Counted from the stretch's first letter, positions 26,141 to 38,944 are shown. The stretch: 64,000 bases of DNA from Dasyornis broadbenti (GCA_013397935.1 VZRN01001189.1:310001-374000), one strand, 5' to 3'. Notes: generated by a model from the sequence alone, not told the origin. Numbers and translations are program-made.

Positions 26141-29100
26141 CTGGAAGGTTGGTGACATTTGTTTACTTTTATCTGTTACCCTTTGCTGTGAAAAATTTAA
26201 CCAATTTCCTCAATTCAGGCTTTAATGGTTTCCTCTAACTACTGGCCATCTGTTGTAGTGCAGAGAGATTTCCTACAGGAATTTCTATTTTAACATAGTT
26301 TTGCCATTGCTGCTGTATCAGTAGTGTTTTCCTGTCATCTTTCTGTTGTGATAAATGATTGCCAAACTGACAGCTGTCACACACGTGCTTAGGCAGTGAT
26401 TGGGAAGATCCATTTATGGACTGTATCTGAATTCTTCCACTCAGTCATGGCATTTGAAGAAAGGAAGGACAGATAAAAGGTTTTCTGTGATGTTTTAAAA
26501 TGAACTGTAGAATTTATTCTAATTTCTGTAATTTATCAAAATTAGTATATAGCAAGATTTCTTTCTGTAAGAAGTCAAAGAGAATCACTGTAACGCACAA
26601 TTGACCAGACATGGTCATGCCTAATTTGTAGGCACAGAATTTCATTTATTTCAGTAGGACATAATTTACGCATAAAACTCGGTCTTTTTATATAAAAAGT
26701 TTTCAAGATGTATTTTACTTGACAAATGATAATTGCTTAATATTTTCCTATTTCCTGAATTAAGATTTTCTGATGATTTTACTGTACACATGTTGCTGCT
26801 GTTTGGAGCCCAGTGACTGTTCAGAGACTTCCAGAAGCAAGTCTGGAATGAGAAAAATACCGTCTGGACCAAAAAGTACTAAGTCTTTAAGATTGAAGCA
26901 ATCCTGTATTTAGAAGACCGTGTCCAGTGTGGAGACTACCTTGTGTATTACACCTGAATAGGGAAAGAAGCTGGATGGGATGGATGGACAGAGGGTTGAT
27001 TTTATTTCAGCCTTAGTGAAGTTTTGGAGCTCAGCCCCTTTGGGGTTCAGTACTGGCAGATGGGGGCAGTGCTAGAGGACATCTTCTGTCTGAAGCCCTT
27101 GCTGGTGGTTGTGTCCTGCTGAGGCTGTGTGCAGCCAGTGCCATGGATGGCACGATGGAGAATGTGTGGATGCAGCATCAGGGAGTCTGTGCTACCTGAT
27201 GTGTCTAAGCAAAGAGTTACTGTACAGGAGTGAGACCTGGTCTGTATCGGACAGCTCTGTGACAGCCTGGGTGCTAGCCTCAGGAAAGCAAACAGAATAT
27301 CATGGGTTATTAGCAGAGAAATAGGGAACAAACTGGGGAAGCACTGTTGTGCCACTGTATCTGTGTTGCTTCAGCACCTTGAATATCTTGTGTGGTTTTG
27401 GTGTCTTTTTAGCAGAAAGAGTAGGATAGAATAGGGAAAACTTATGAGAGGGCTACAAGTGAGTTTGGGGCAGGGATGGCCTTCTGGGAGGCGCAGAGAC
27501 ATGTCGCAGGCAGGGAGGGGATTAGAAAAGCCAGAGTTTGGCTGTACTTGAATTGGGGAGGTAGATTTCTTCCTGCCATTTTGTCATTACAGTTAGGTTC
27601 CCCTCCCTTATTCCCAGGTGCTGCTCTGCAAGGACACTGCTGACAGCATCCTGCCTCTTCACAGGAAACCAAACTGCCCTTTCTTTTCCTTCTGTTCTTT
27701 CCTCCCTGCACTGCTTTCTCCTCAGCTCAAGCCTCCCTGTTATTCAGCGCTGTGCACCTCCCAGACCGTCCCCCAGGAAGCTGTCATCCCAGCTGGGGTG
27801 CCTGTCTGTGGAGCAACTCCTTGGGGCGCTGGGGGGCTGTGCAAACCCACCCAGGCAACACAGAAAAGCCATGAAGGGCCACACCCCACGTCTGCCATCA
27901 GTCTGGCACTGACAAGGGCAGGTCTTTGTTTCAGAGGGCATGGACGGGCTCAGAAACCTTTCCCAGCTGCCCTCAGTCAGAGTCCCGCCACGCTCTGGGG
28001 GACAAATCAGACCCAAGTGGGCAATTTAGCATTTTGCAATGGTGCATTTTTGCGGATGGTCAAATGTACTTTGGAGAAGAAAATGCTTGTGGAGAGCCAC
28101 GTTTTACCCAAGTTTTATAATTGAGTTATTACGGAAGCGTGTAAAAGATGGGGTTTAGAATAGAAGTGCTGACACTAGAACAGCATGAACACAGCTGTTA
28201 TAATATAGTAAATTTGTAAAAAATTGTATAGCTAACAAAATAGGTCAACAGCTTCAGAGGAAAAACTGTTTCAGATGGCAGGCTACTCTATCTTAGAGAT
28301 CTTGATGTTTTTTCAGCAAAAGAACAGAGATGTTTTCCCTTCTGTGCTAATTCCTGTAGTTTTTGCTTTTAAAAATAATCATGCTGGAAGGTGGGGCTGA
28401 CCTCCAACTGTGAGTAAATACAAATCCAGCATGCACAGGTACAGCACAGTGGATCACAGACCAGGGAACATAAGGATGACTGTTCCATGCCAGGTCTCAG
28501 GTCACACTTGCCTGGTACCCTACTGTGACAGTGGCCAGTAATGGCTGGGTGTGAACAAGGGTGAGAGGGCAGATGGCATCTGCAGCAGTTTTTCCAGAGC
28601 AGTCTCCTAGACAGAAGCAACTCTCATTCCTTAGAGACTTCCCAAATCAGAAGGGTTGCCTTTTTACCTAACAGTCCTTATGGTATCCATGAATTTGTCC
28701 AATATCTTTTTGAACTTTTCTGGACTTTGAGCATACTGCTGTGGAAAGCAATCCTAGAGCATGAGAAGGAATATGTGACTTATCTAATTTCTTGCCTGCC
28801 TGCCTGGGCAATGCCTCTGTGCTCATTCTGGACAGCCTGGCCCTGCCCTGCCCTTGCTGGTTTTTGTTTTCCAGCTCAGTTTGGAGTTCTTTATTCAGCC
28901 ATACTGGCTTCTGCACTTTGGGATGGGCTGTGCTTGTCCTCCGCTGAAGTAGTCCCTGAAGATCATCCAGCTCATGTGCTCATATTTGCCCTTCAGAGAA
29001 GTTTCTGATAAGATCAGTTCTCCAAAAAGCAATTGATGTACTTAGCATTGCATGTCATTTAAGCCTCTAAAGTGCTAGCAGTTTGGGCTTTACTCAGGTA

Positions 29101-31570
29101 TTCTCCTTTATTGTTGCTCCCTAAATTTGCCTTTGCCTGTCTTGTCACACATTCCAGCTCTTGAAAAGACTGGTCCATCTCCCGTCAGCTGGGGAGTCCC
29201 TAGGTCCCCAATGCCCCGTGAGGGAGAAGTCCCCCAGCAGCAGTGTTCAGAAGAGCAGGACATTTTCTGATATGAATAAGAAAACTCCCCACTGATTTAC
29301 AACTCAGAAAAAATTATTCTTCCTCTGTTTCTCCCTCATTCTTGGAAGGGTTTACGTTGCTGTAAGTGAACTACCCAACATTAGATTTTCATTAGCTCCT
29401 AACAAAGTTTACAACTTGAGCATCTTGCTCAAATCCGTTCATTGCATCTTTGGTGCCTCAGGGTCCACCTCAAGTCTCCACTTTCCACTTCGCTCTCCCC
29501 CCGACCTGCTACCCCTGCTTGCCCATCTGGCTTACAGCCCCAAGTAGCTACTTAGTCTGACTCAATGGGTTTGGTGAATGATAGTGTCAAACTGTTCTAG
29601 GAGACAAGGTTAAACCAAATACTAAGAACAGCCATTAGACTTCTTGTAAACACTTTTTTGTGTTTGCCTGAATAAATATTGCTGCACAAACGTGGCACTT
29701 CTCAGTCTCTCCATCCATCTGCACCTCTGTTTAAATTCCAGTGCCTTAATCTCGTCTTCCTTGTCTCATTTTGCTTTCTTTACTCTGCTTCTGGCAAAAA
29801 TGTTTTGGGCTGCTTTTCTTGCCCTCTTTTGACCTTCTTGTATATTTCCATTGCCAGACAATTTGTTGCTTCATGTGCTGTTGCTGCTAGGAAGGTTCAG
29901 CAGTGATTCCTGCCTGGCTCAGAACAATGTATTTATAGGCAGAGTTGTTCTTGAGAACCTCCAGTTCTGAACACACGTAAATACCAGCAGTACCTTGACT
30001 GACAAGTTTATTGCTTAATGACATAGTTTCCGTGAGAAAGAAATCTTGAATGCTGAAGTGGTAACAAGATTGGGAACACTGGTGAGATTTTTGCCTTCCC
30101 TTCTCAAAAGTGATCTATTTAATGAGGAGGCAAAATTCGACTGTTTTTTGATGGGTCAAAGACTTGATGTTGAAATCACTCATGACAGTGGCACTTAATT
30201 GCTCTGTGGAGCCCAGGATCTTATAATGACTTGGGGCTTTTAAAGCAGGCCCCTATTTAATTCAAAATTTTTCTTTTTATATAAGCATTTCAGGACATCT
30301 AGTATTTTATGACAGAGGAAACAACCATGTTGTCTTCTCTGTGCTGTGGTTTGACTGTGTCATGCCATTTGTGAACAATTTCTTCTCAAAACAAATTTAT
30401 CTCCATTTTTAAAAATTTAATACTGCAGGATTTCCAATTTATATTTCTTATGTTGGCTGTCCTTAGACTGCTTTCATTTCTACACAGCTTTTTTGTTTGA
30501 TAAATTGGAAAGCACTGTAATTGTGTTATGTGCTACCAAAATGCTGTTCTCTGTTGATAATTTTCCTAATATTCCCATCTTGTATGATGGCACAATCTGG
30601 GAGCTGAATATTTCAATGAAATATATCTGTTCTTTGTAGAAGCTAATGCCAGTGGGTTTTTTAGTTTTGTGATAAACCTGTGGTTTTTTGCACAGAAATG
30701 GACCCAGATGCGACTTGCAGTGCCAGTCTTGAAAACCAAATTCTTCCATGTTTGAGTCATTTATTTTCATGCTGACTTGCAGTTAGATGTTCACACTATT
30801 TTTTTCCTTGGCTTACATAATCCTTATCTAGGCAGCTGACATTGCAATCTAAGTTGCAGTGGTACTTAGCAAGGAATGGAAAAATGATTGGAATGATGCG
30901 TTTTAACATTTCAGTCACAGGATGTTCAGCTTTTGCTTCTGATTGCTGAGTAACTTTATTGATAGCAAGAATGTTACTGAAATACTGACCCTCTTGTAAT
31001 AATCAAGCAAAGTCATGCTATTATGTGCTACCATGTTTTACCAGTATGGAATTGGAAAAATTATTTACTCCTAGATCTAGTAGATGGTACTATTATTCCG
31101 AGAAAATCAAATAGCAAGAATTGAACCTCTTCCTTCAAATGAAATGAATGTTGCACTATCAGCTGTGTTTCGACGTAGTGTTCTTTGCTTTGATTTTATA
31201 TTTGCAAAGAAGTTTGTTCTCAGAGGATGTAATTTTATCTACATGATGTACAACAGGTAATGAAAGACTAATATTCAACACACAAAGTGCTAGAATTCGC
31301 TCATCAACATGTACAAGCATTTAGTCTGCATATAAATTTTAAAGGCAGGCAAGCAGTGGCTGATAAAGAGCTTACTAAAAATCTTACCAAAGTTGTGAGT
31401 GATTCAGTAAAGTGGGACTGTTCTTGCCCAGACCATCTGGGTTAGGGGCTATGGGCAAAATGAAATATTTGTTTTTGAACTGCACACTCATTTGCAATGA
31501 GTGGAGAACACACCCTTTCATGTGTGAAAGCCTTGAGCTCAGCCTTAATCATCCATCACTTCACACTGCC
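26141..31570. other. non-coding stretch, no gene recognised
   Basis: It has GC-richer patches at about 27600-28010 and 28780-28960, where by-chance open frames on both strands become longer (for example 27618-28124 plus and 27744-28016 minus). None resembles a known protein. No transposon was recognised. Confidence 0.6.
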
Positions 31571-31937
31571 CAGCTGGAGAGCAGCTTTGCAGAAAAGGGG
31601 CTGATGGTCCTGGTGGGCACCAAGTTGGCCATGAGCCAGCAAATGTGCCCTTGCCGCAGTGGTATCCTGGGCTGCTTTAGGAGAACCATTGCCAGTAGGT
31701 TGCAGGAGGTGATCCTTTCCCTCCATTCAGCACTTGTCAGGCTGCGCCTGGAATGCTGTGCCCAGTTTTGGGCTCCCAAGTGCAAGAGAGACATGGACAG
31801 CCTGGAAAGAGACCAACAAGGGGCTGCATCTGTTGAGTGGAGCCTCTCCCATGAGGAACAGCTGAGGGAGCTCAGACTGTTTAGCCTGGAGAAGGGGAGG
31901 CTCAGGGAGATCTTCTCAATGTGTGTAAATGTCTAAA
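31571..31937 (+). mobile_element. CR1 retrotransposon fragment, ORF2 C-terminal region
   Basis: The plus-strand translation matches the CR1 ORF2 region after the reverse transcriptase core. Visible motifs, in order, are ESSFAEKGLMVLVGTKL, MSQQ, GILGCFRR, EVILSLHSALVRLRLECC, QFWAPK and LRELRLFSLEKGRLREI. The piece has no stop for about 120 codons and ends at a TAA just after the LFSLEK segment. Its 5' side is truncated, since the first roughly 50 codons of the same open frame are not CR1-like. It also lacks the CR1 3' end. It cannot move: the reverse transcriptase and endonuclease domains are absent. Several usually conserved positions are changed, suggesting an old copy. Confidence 0.93.
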
Positions 31938-32062
31938 GGAACTAGCTCACTGCTGTAGAAGGGATAGAGATAGAGTGGCTAAGAAAGGCTCAAAAATAAT
32001 TTTGAAGTTATGAATATCATTGAACAACTCCATGAAGGTAATGAATCCCAGTTGTTTGGAAA

Positions 32063-32096
32063 CCTGTTAGAACTTATGTCCTGTTAGAACCTATGT
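32063..32096. repeat. 17-bp tandem duplication
   Basis: The unit CCTGTTAGAACTTATGT at 32063-32079 is repeated directly at 32080-32096 with one T-to-C difference. This is a recent-looking slippage or repair duplication with no apparent function. Confidence 0.9.
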
Positions 32097-33903
32097 TTGT
32101 GGCTGAAGTGTGTGTTAATGCTGGCATAGGCTATGGGCACTCTGCTCATATTCTGAATCTCAGATATTGTATGGAAGTGTGGAGTTTGAGTAGTACTTCA
32201 TCAGTAATAATCACAATCAAGATTGAATTTTAATGCGGTTTGGGATAATTAGTCGTTTATCAAATAGCTTTGGTTGGGGGCATGTGAAATGCCTCACAAC
32301 ACAAAGCCATGCTCTTCTAAGTTTCATTCAAGAACATTTGGCAAATTATTCATATGAGCAGTTTTGGGCCTGTAGCTCATTTATAAACTGATTTTGTGCA
32401 AGTCTGTGATGGGGCATGTGTAGGTTGGGAGGGGTTTGTGTTGTCAGTGGCTGATACGTTTCAGTCAGAGCTGGGGTATAAAATGGGCAGAGCTCTGAAT
32501 GGTTATCTGCAAAACTACCCACAGTTTGTGTCAGAGGGATTGTATCCAGGTTCTTTGCAGCCCTAGAGTGCTGGGAGGAGATGCAGCAGAACAAAGTAGA
32601 GGCCCACTGAGCATTTTCGAGTAACCATTTGGATTTGCTAATTGCTGCTAAAATGAAATTTTGCAAATAAATTTTTGTGGGACTGATAAAGTTGTGAAAA
32701 TAAGTACATGAAATCAATTGAGAGAGTACCACAAAGGACACGGTGGGAGTTGGGAAAGCGTTCAAAGATATTTGAAAAGATGCCCAAAGGTCACCCATGT
32801 TACCTAGCAATGAAAGCCCTAGGAGCTGAGGAAAACAGGTAGTGTGTCTGAACAAAGATATGCAAAAGTAACCAGTGACAAAATGATCCTTATTTTTAAA
32901 GCTTAAACCTTGAGATTATTGCAGAGTGAAACAGTGATGGGAGATGAGTGTCTGCAGAAAGCTGGCCAGTGAAGTGCTGGTGTGTTCCTGGTGTGGTATT
33001 TGCAGTATCTGCTGGGGACTGGGTCTGTTTGCTGGGTGAGATGTCACATGCGGTGCTATCTGTGCTTGTTCTGAGAGAAAATTATGCCATATTTCAGAAA
33101 AAAAAAAAAAAGTCTTCTAACAGGGAAAAAGTGACCTTCTGGTTTCAGTGCCTCACAAATCTGATGATCTCCCATCTGGTCAGCTGCAATGCAATTTTGG
33201 GAGGTTTTCCACACAAGCTAGAATTGTAGCTGAAGTGAGCATTCACTGCAAACATGAACCTGTGCAATCCTCCTGGATGCTGTGAAGAAACAGGAGCCGA
33301 ATGCCTCTGCATGGCCCACAACCCCCAAATTATTCCTGACTCAAATACTTGGAAAGAAGAATGATATAGGACATAAGGAAGACACAATAGCAAGATCAAG
33401 GGAAAATGGGAATCAAGGGGTTGAATTTTCCTAACCTGGTTTAAAAAGACATTTTTTATGTTATGGGTAAAAGTTTTTTTAAGGTTTTAAACTTTTTTTA
33501 GACCCCCTGTAAGATTAAAGGCCACTAATACTTTCTTTGCTACATAAATTTCTCTTATATCTCTGTTGGAATATTTGAGTAAACTTCCTCTCTGCTCTTC
33601 AGATCTTTATTTCTCTCATTTTCTTAAAATATTTCATTTAGAAATTTAGTGGATTGAATAATGTCTACTTGAAATGAAAAATTGAAACCTGCTGCTAGAT
33701 AAATGCAGAGAAGCGGTGCTTTGTTTGCATTTTCCAGATATTTTCCATTTTTTTCTAAATAATGTGGAAGTGGATCTGATGCTGTGAAAATCAGATGTGC
33801 ATTTGTTCATCTGATGGCAAATGCTACAATGCAGTGATTTTTGACCTGTTCTGAAGGAGGGGTGTGGAGATAGGCACAGAGATCATTTGGAGCATGCGTG
33901 TTT

Positions 33904-33928
33904 CTGAGGCATCTGAGGCATCTGAGGC
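33904..33928. repeat. 9-bp tandem repeat CTGAGGCAT
   Basis: About 2.8 exact copies of CTGAGGCAT. It is a small minisatellite seed. Confidence 0.85.
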
Positions 33929-35049
33929 TGGAGCCTTTCCCTGGGAACCAACTCTTTGATTGTGTATTCACGTGTACTTCAAAGGACCACAGAAGAAATG
34001 GTAGAGATTTGCTAGGATGTTATTTTGATTTTTTAAATCATGCTCAGTGTAATCCAGTTTGTCTTCTCTGTCTTTGGAGTCACATAAGGCAAAGGTGGTG
34101 ATGTGGGTAAGGCAGGTGGATATTGACTCATCTCTCATTTAAAAGTATGGATATCAAATGCACAGATGTTTTAAAATCACACTTCAGCATGTTATCTAAT
34201 TTTTATGGTTAGTTATTTCTGTAACTAACTCAACAGTAAGGAAAGAGAGAATTGGTATGGCTTCTAAAATCAATGAGCCATTAAATAGGTGACAGTAATC
34301 TTGGTATAAACTTAGAATATTTATTTGTCTTGTAAAATGCCTCTAGAGAGCATTCCCACTTCAGGCTATTCTCTAAATGCCAAGGGTTTACCCCTTGCCC
34401 ATGAAGTTCAAGGCAAGCCAGCCCTGATGGGATCACCCCAGCCCTGCTCCCGTGGGATCTTGTCTCTCCCTGCATGTTTTATGTGTGTCTGTGCTTGCTT
34501 CTGTGGTTTTCTGTCTTCACTTTGTGTGAGCAGGTGAGGCAGTGACATTCTGCCAGTTTATACCACCTGGTATAAATGCCCTCAGGAACAAATGCTGAGC
34601 AGCACTGGTTATTTCTTACACAGCATTTTCAGGTGCGACTTCACTGTCATGCATAACACAAGGAACAGGATCTCCACCGCTGTCTGCAAGAGAGGCCTTT
34701 GTAGCTTGGCTGTGAGCAACAGCTTGGGTTTGGTTTTCTGACTGGTTTGTTTTTTCTAGCTGATGTTCTTTGTCCCAAGTGCCACCTGTAATATTTTCTG
34801 GTTTGATAGCACTGGAGAGCATCTGTGCCCACAGAGGGTGCTCAGCTGGCACCATTCGTTGGTTTTCATTGTAGAATGCATTTCCATGTTGAGCTTGATG
34901 TTTCAGAAAAAGAAGTCTAGACAAATAGAAAAATGGAAAAATAAGACAAAGTATTGAGATTGCAAATACAAGCACTATGGCTTTCCAGACAAACAGTTGG
35001 TGGAATCAAGGGTGGATCTCATGGTGATGCCTGATGGTTTTTTGTCTTT

Positions 35050-35124
35050 TCTTTTTATACCCTTTTAAAACCCTTTTTATACCCTTTTATACATTTTATA
35101 CCCTTTTCCTTTCCTTGTACCCTT
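35050..35124. repeat. irregular TTTTATACCC tandem array
   Basis: About five to six degenerate copies of a CTTTTATACC-like unit, some shortened to TTTTAAAACCC or TTGTACCC. This is simple tandem repetition inside the possible LTR. Confidence 0.75.
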
Positions 35125-35291
35125 TACACACACATGCCTTGTACCTTAGTCCCACATACCTATAATTCTTGTAGTCTGATATTTAGCTTAGTTTGGGGGT
35201 CCTGCAAAAGAGGGAAGATGAAATATTCACAGCAGAAAGTCAACAGCTCTACACTATCTCAGAACTAGAGGCGCCAACCTTGGATGGAGTG

Positions 35292-35316
35292 TCTCTCTCT
35301 CTCTCTCTCTCTCTCT
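35292..35316. repeat. (CT)n microsatellite
   Basis: Twenty-five bases of perfect TC/CT dinucleotide repeat. It is probably length-polymorphic. Confidence 0.95.
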
Positions 35317-35608
35317 GGAATATATTTTGTAAACTGGACTGTAATCTCATTTTGGGGGGTAACTAGAATAGGGCAACAGTTACTTCGTCTATTAAGTTTC
35401 TTATTGGGGGATTTTAGATAGATATGCTAATTTGCGAGGTCCATAAAAATTGTATGTGTGTTATACGTGGGGTGCTTGGGTGTTTTTGCCGTGTTTCCAC
35501 CTGTGACAAACCGTGCACCTAGGAGCCTGTTAAAACCAAAGTAAAATACCCTTTTGCCAGTTACTGGGGTGTCTGCCTCATATTTTTACCAGCCAAAAAG
35601 GCAACAAT

Positions 35609-35860
35609 GGTATCTGAACCATTACGAGCTGGTGGCCGGAGCAAGTAGGATTATGTTGGTAGCAAGTGCTGAGGTTGTTTTCTGTTCTTGGTTTTTGCAT
35701 TGTTGTCCCTGTTTTACCCCCAGTTTACAAATTAGTTTTATATTGATAATAGTTGTGGGTTTTATGTTATTCTTAGTTGAAGTATTGGAACTGTATATTA
35801 TACTGCCTGATCTTCTAGAAGTGAGACGAGACAGCATAACCAAGACTCAGAACTGAAATC
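35609..35860 (+). mobile_element. possible primer-binding site and leader of the LTR element
   Basis: TGGTATCTGAACC starts at about 35609, right after a CAACA end. Retroviral-type primer-binding sites begin with TGG because they pair with the CCA end of a tRNA, and TGGTATC is also how an initiator-tRNA type site starts. The following 250 bases show no recognisable gag. An open frame across 35554-35856 encodes a hydrophobic run but matches nothing known, so it is not called a gene. If correct, the element is deleted shortly after its leader. Confidence 0.28.
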
Positions 35861-38800
35861 ACATGCAATTGAGATTGATCCTTTCCCCCCCCAGAAAATA
35901 AGAATTTTAACCTCTTGAAATTGTTTACATGAAGGTAGACAAAAATGCGTAATGCAGAAACCAAATCATATAAAGAAAACATTGTATTTCATTCTCCTAT
36001 AGTGCTAAATTTTCCAAGCCTTTCCCCCTTGCCCTGAAAGCATTTTCTCATGTCTGTTGTGCTCTGTTGTTGAAAATCTACCCTGGGAACATGCAGAACC
36101 CCTTTATTAAGTTGCCAAATGATTTTAGCAATCTTATTTTCCACATCTGGTTTTTAAACCTCTTTGAAAAGCAGCCAAGCCTGTGAAAAGAAGTCATGAA
36201 TTGCAAATGTGTGCGTCCCTGAAAGTTACCTCACATTTTAAACCTAGCACTGCTGCTCTGGCACGGTGCAAACAATGCCTGCACTGAGTGATGCTGGCAG
36301 CAGCCTGGTGCTGGGGATGACTGTGCAGCTGCAGAGCTCTGCAAGCAGTGTGGCTCAGGTAGGAAAATTCACTGCAAAGGGCATCTCTGGTTAAGTGCCC
36401 GTGTGCTGGAGTAGCCTTAGAGACATGTTGCTTTTAGCATCTGTTTCTCTTGCTGCTTCTACTCACTCCCTGGTCTTCTCAGGGAGGATTTTCAACTTCT
36501 TTTTCTTCAGATGCTGGGTTTACAAATGTTACATGTTTAAAGTATCACCTCAGCAATACTTTCAAGTATGATTCCTTCATGTCCAAAAAACTAATTTTCT
36601 TTCTGTGTCATGAGATGATATAAAGATGGCCAGCCAGCCCCTGTAACACAGCAGAAGACATGTATGCCCGCAAGCCCTCTCTGTCACCAAGGAGGAGCAA
36701 AGGAACAAGATGTAGGACCCGAAAACCCCAATTTCAGCTGAAGTGGCATACCAGTCACCTCCACTGCCTGCCCAGAACCCCATCCAGAGCTCAGACAAGC
36801 ACAAGTCTCTCCCCTTGCAGAGCTGAGTGTTGTGCCTTTTGCTGTGTTGGCATAAAGGAATTGCTTCTCCACTTGCTGTGACTGTTGTGTGATACAAAGC
36901 TGTGCTGTGGCTGGTAGATGATTCATTAAGCTGCAACCATAATAACTAACTCCTAAACTCTTAAGGTCTGAAAGCAGCTTTGACCTCTTTATTACTGTAC
37001 AGAGATTACCAGTGCTGTACAATTAGTACTAGCATGTGCATTAGCAATTAAGAAGTCAGAAAAGTGGAGACATGAACAATAGTCCATCTGTTTGACAGAA
37101 ATAACTGTTAGGATCAGTATGAATTTAGATGCTTCTTACTACTTAAATTGCTCTAATGACTAATGTTCATGTGGTAGAATTGCCTCGTTAGCTAATGAAA
37201 ATTCTTTGGGAAACCCCCAGGAAGAACACTTGTGAAGTGCTAAGCAAAAATTAAATATTGATTATTTTTAATGCATCAAATTAAAGTTAATCATACTTTA
37301 GGAAATACATAATGTTTCCCAGAAATAATTGAAATCCCAGTGCTGGTTTTTGTACAAGGTGGTTTCATACTGAAATGAGTTGCAGTACAATAGAACTTAC
37401 TGCCAACGTATAATTTGTGAAATTCAAAAAAGTGTTAGCATATCATTTAGATAATGAAACCTTTATACCCATCTAGATTTGTAAGTACCAACTTGAGCGG
37501 AGGAAATGCTATTTCAGCGCTATTATATTAAATTATATACATTTGCTGGGGGGTTTAGATGGCTGTATGTTTAATTTACAAGCTTTTCATTCCAAGCTTT
37601 TCATTTATTCTTTGCAATTAAGTAGTGTTAAAAACTACTGATAGTAGTGTTAAAATCAAGTGCATATTCACAAGACTGTCCAAAGTCTGAATGACCAAAG
37701 CAGTCAATAAAAATGAATAATTTCCTAGATACTTTTAATAGCTATTTTTTTCTAAATGTTCTAATTGCACTTTCCTCTTTTGAACCACCATCACTCTCCC
37801 CCTCTTCCCCATTTGATTTAGGAGCAGCAGCCGAATGCCTCATTGCAAGTTGGAGGGAAGAGGGAGGAATGAAGCACACAGCAGTCTCTGGCTGTGGAAG
37901 TGCTGGTGAGAGGTGTCAGTCCAACCCTGGCACACATTCTTCCATGGACAGCTGAACTGCTGGGTCTATTCAGCTCCACCATCTGCTGGGGATTTTTTTT
38001 CCTTGTGGTACATCACAGAGCAGCTTCGTGGTCTGACTTGCCCATTCTGTGCCAGGATGTTTCTGGGAGCCACTGTCCAGATGTTGCGGTGGGGGCACAT
38101 CTGGCTCCCAAAGGACACAGCTGTGGGGCTGTGTGGGTCACAGTCACCTGTGGGGGACATGCAGCTCTGCTGCTGCCATCTGCCCTGTTCCAGCAACCAG
38201 CCATCAACCAGTTCTGCCACGTGGCCTGAGTCATGGGGTCTCACATGTTCAGTAAATACAGGATTTCCAGGTACAGCTGACACTGGTTTGATCTGTTGTT
38301 TCCAGCACAGTCTAGTAGTCTTACAGGCAGCTTTGCGAAGGATCTGTGAAGGTGATACATTTTCATATATCGTGTGTGGAAGTATGTACTTGGAAAGTAC
38401 TAGGAGCTCAGAACTAAAAAGGTAACTTGTTGAGTCTTTTCTATAACTGTTGGGTGCTTAAATATCCAGGTGATAGCTGCCTAAGGGAAAAAAGCAAAAC
38501 AAAGGGTTCAGGAGTTAGGGTCTGCACAACTATTTGTAAAGTGCTGGGAGATTCTCCCACACAAGTGTGAGAATTTGCAGCAGGTTTTGTTTAATTGTAA
38601 GCAGTCTCTTTATGGCTGAGTGTATTTTTATGGACTTGCTGCATTGTTTGGTTGTTGAAAATAGTTTCTGAAGGTAGGACTGAGGCTTGTAGAGTGGTAG
38701 AAAATTTTCAGCCTAGGGAAGGAAAGAGGAAAGTTTCAGCAGTGCTCAACCCACTGACTCCTTGGGCTTTTGAAGCAACTGGACATTATTGGGCGTCCTG

Positions 38801-38944
38801 GTGTCATTGCAGACTAGTTCTAAAAATGGCAAATGTTTTTGAGATACCTGCACCTGATTTAATGGATTTTGTGCATGTTGAATGTGAGCAGTTGTCTTGG
38901 AGTGATTGATGATGATAGTCTATTCCATGATCCTCTGCTTTATG
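35861..38944. other. non-coding stretch, no gene recognised
   Basis: A GC-richer patch at about 37890-38260 gives several overlapping open frames on both strands (for example 37913-38425 plus and 37966-38283 minus), none of them recognisable. The AT-rich part at 37130-37400 has several ATTAAA/TAAT motifs. Two pairs of 13-bp direct repeats lie at 37579-37655. Confidence 0.6.
37579..37655. repeat. two adjacent pairs of 13-bp direct repeats
   Basis: CAAGCTTTTCATT occurs at 37579-37591 and 37593-37605. AGTAGTGTTAAAA occurs at 37621-37633 and 37643-37655. Two separate short duplications within 77 bases suggest a slippage-prone spot. Confidence 0.85.

Larger units (their letters stand above)
31938..35019. 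other. non-coding stretch, small tandem repeats
   Basis: No gene was recognised. The 169-codon minus-strand open frame at 32346-32855 has no family resemblance. The stretch contains a 17-bp tandem duplication (32063-32096), a poly(A) run near 33100 and a 9-bp tandem repeat (33904-33928). Confidence 0.6.
35020..35600 (+). mobile_element. possible LTR of an endogenous retrovirus-like element
   Basis: The sequence ending near 35606 looks like the 3' part of a long terminal repeat. An A-rich stretch with a weak poly(A)-signal-like AAGTAAAATA (about 35539-35548) is followed by a short T-rich segment ending GGCAACA, and then by a TGG-starting sequence that looks like a primer-binding site (listed separately). 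The 5' edge is unknown and 35020 is a guess. The upstream part holds an irregular TTTTATACCC repeat and a CT microsatellite. No target duplication or second LTR was found. Alternatively this is ordinary unique DNA. Confidence 0.3.

Noticed and set aside
27618..28124. 168-codon plus-strand open frame
   Set aside because: GC-rich patch with a competing minus-strand frame. No recognisable motif.
32346..32855. 169-codon minus-strand open frame
   Set aside because: No recognisable domain. Considered as a retroviral remnant because of a TATAAAA-like motif nearby, but no gag, pol or env motif is visible.
35554..35856. 100-codon frame with a hydrophobic, membrane-like run
   Set aside because: Hydrophobicity follows from T-rich sequence. 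It begins before the proposed LTR end and matches no known protein.
37913..38425. 170-codon plus-strand open frame
   Set aside because: Lies in a GC-rich patch where frames on both strands are open. Cys/Trp-rich, low-plausibility protein with no known match.
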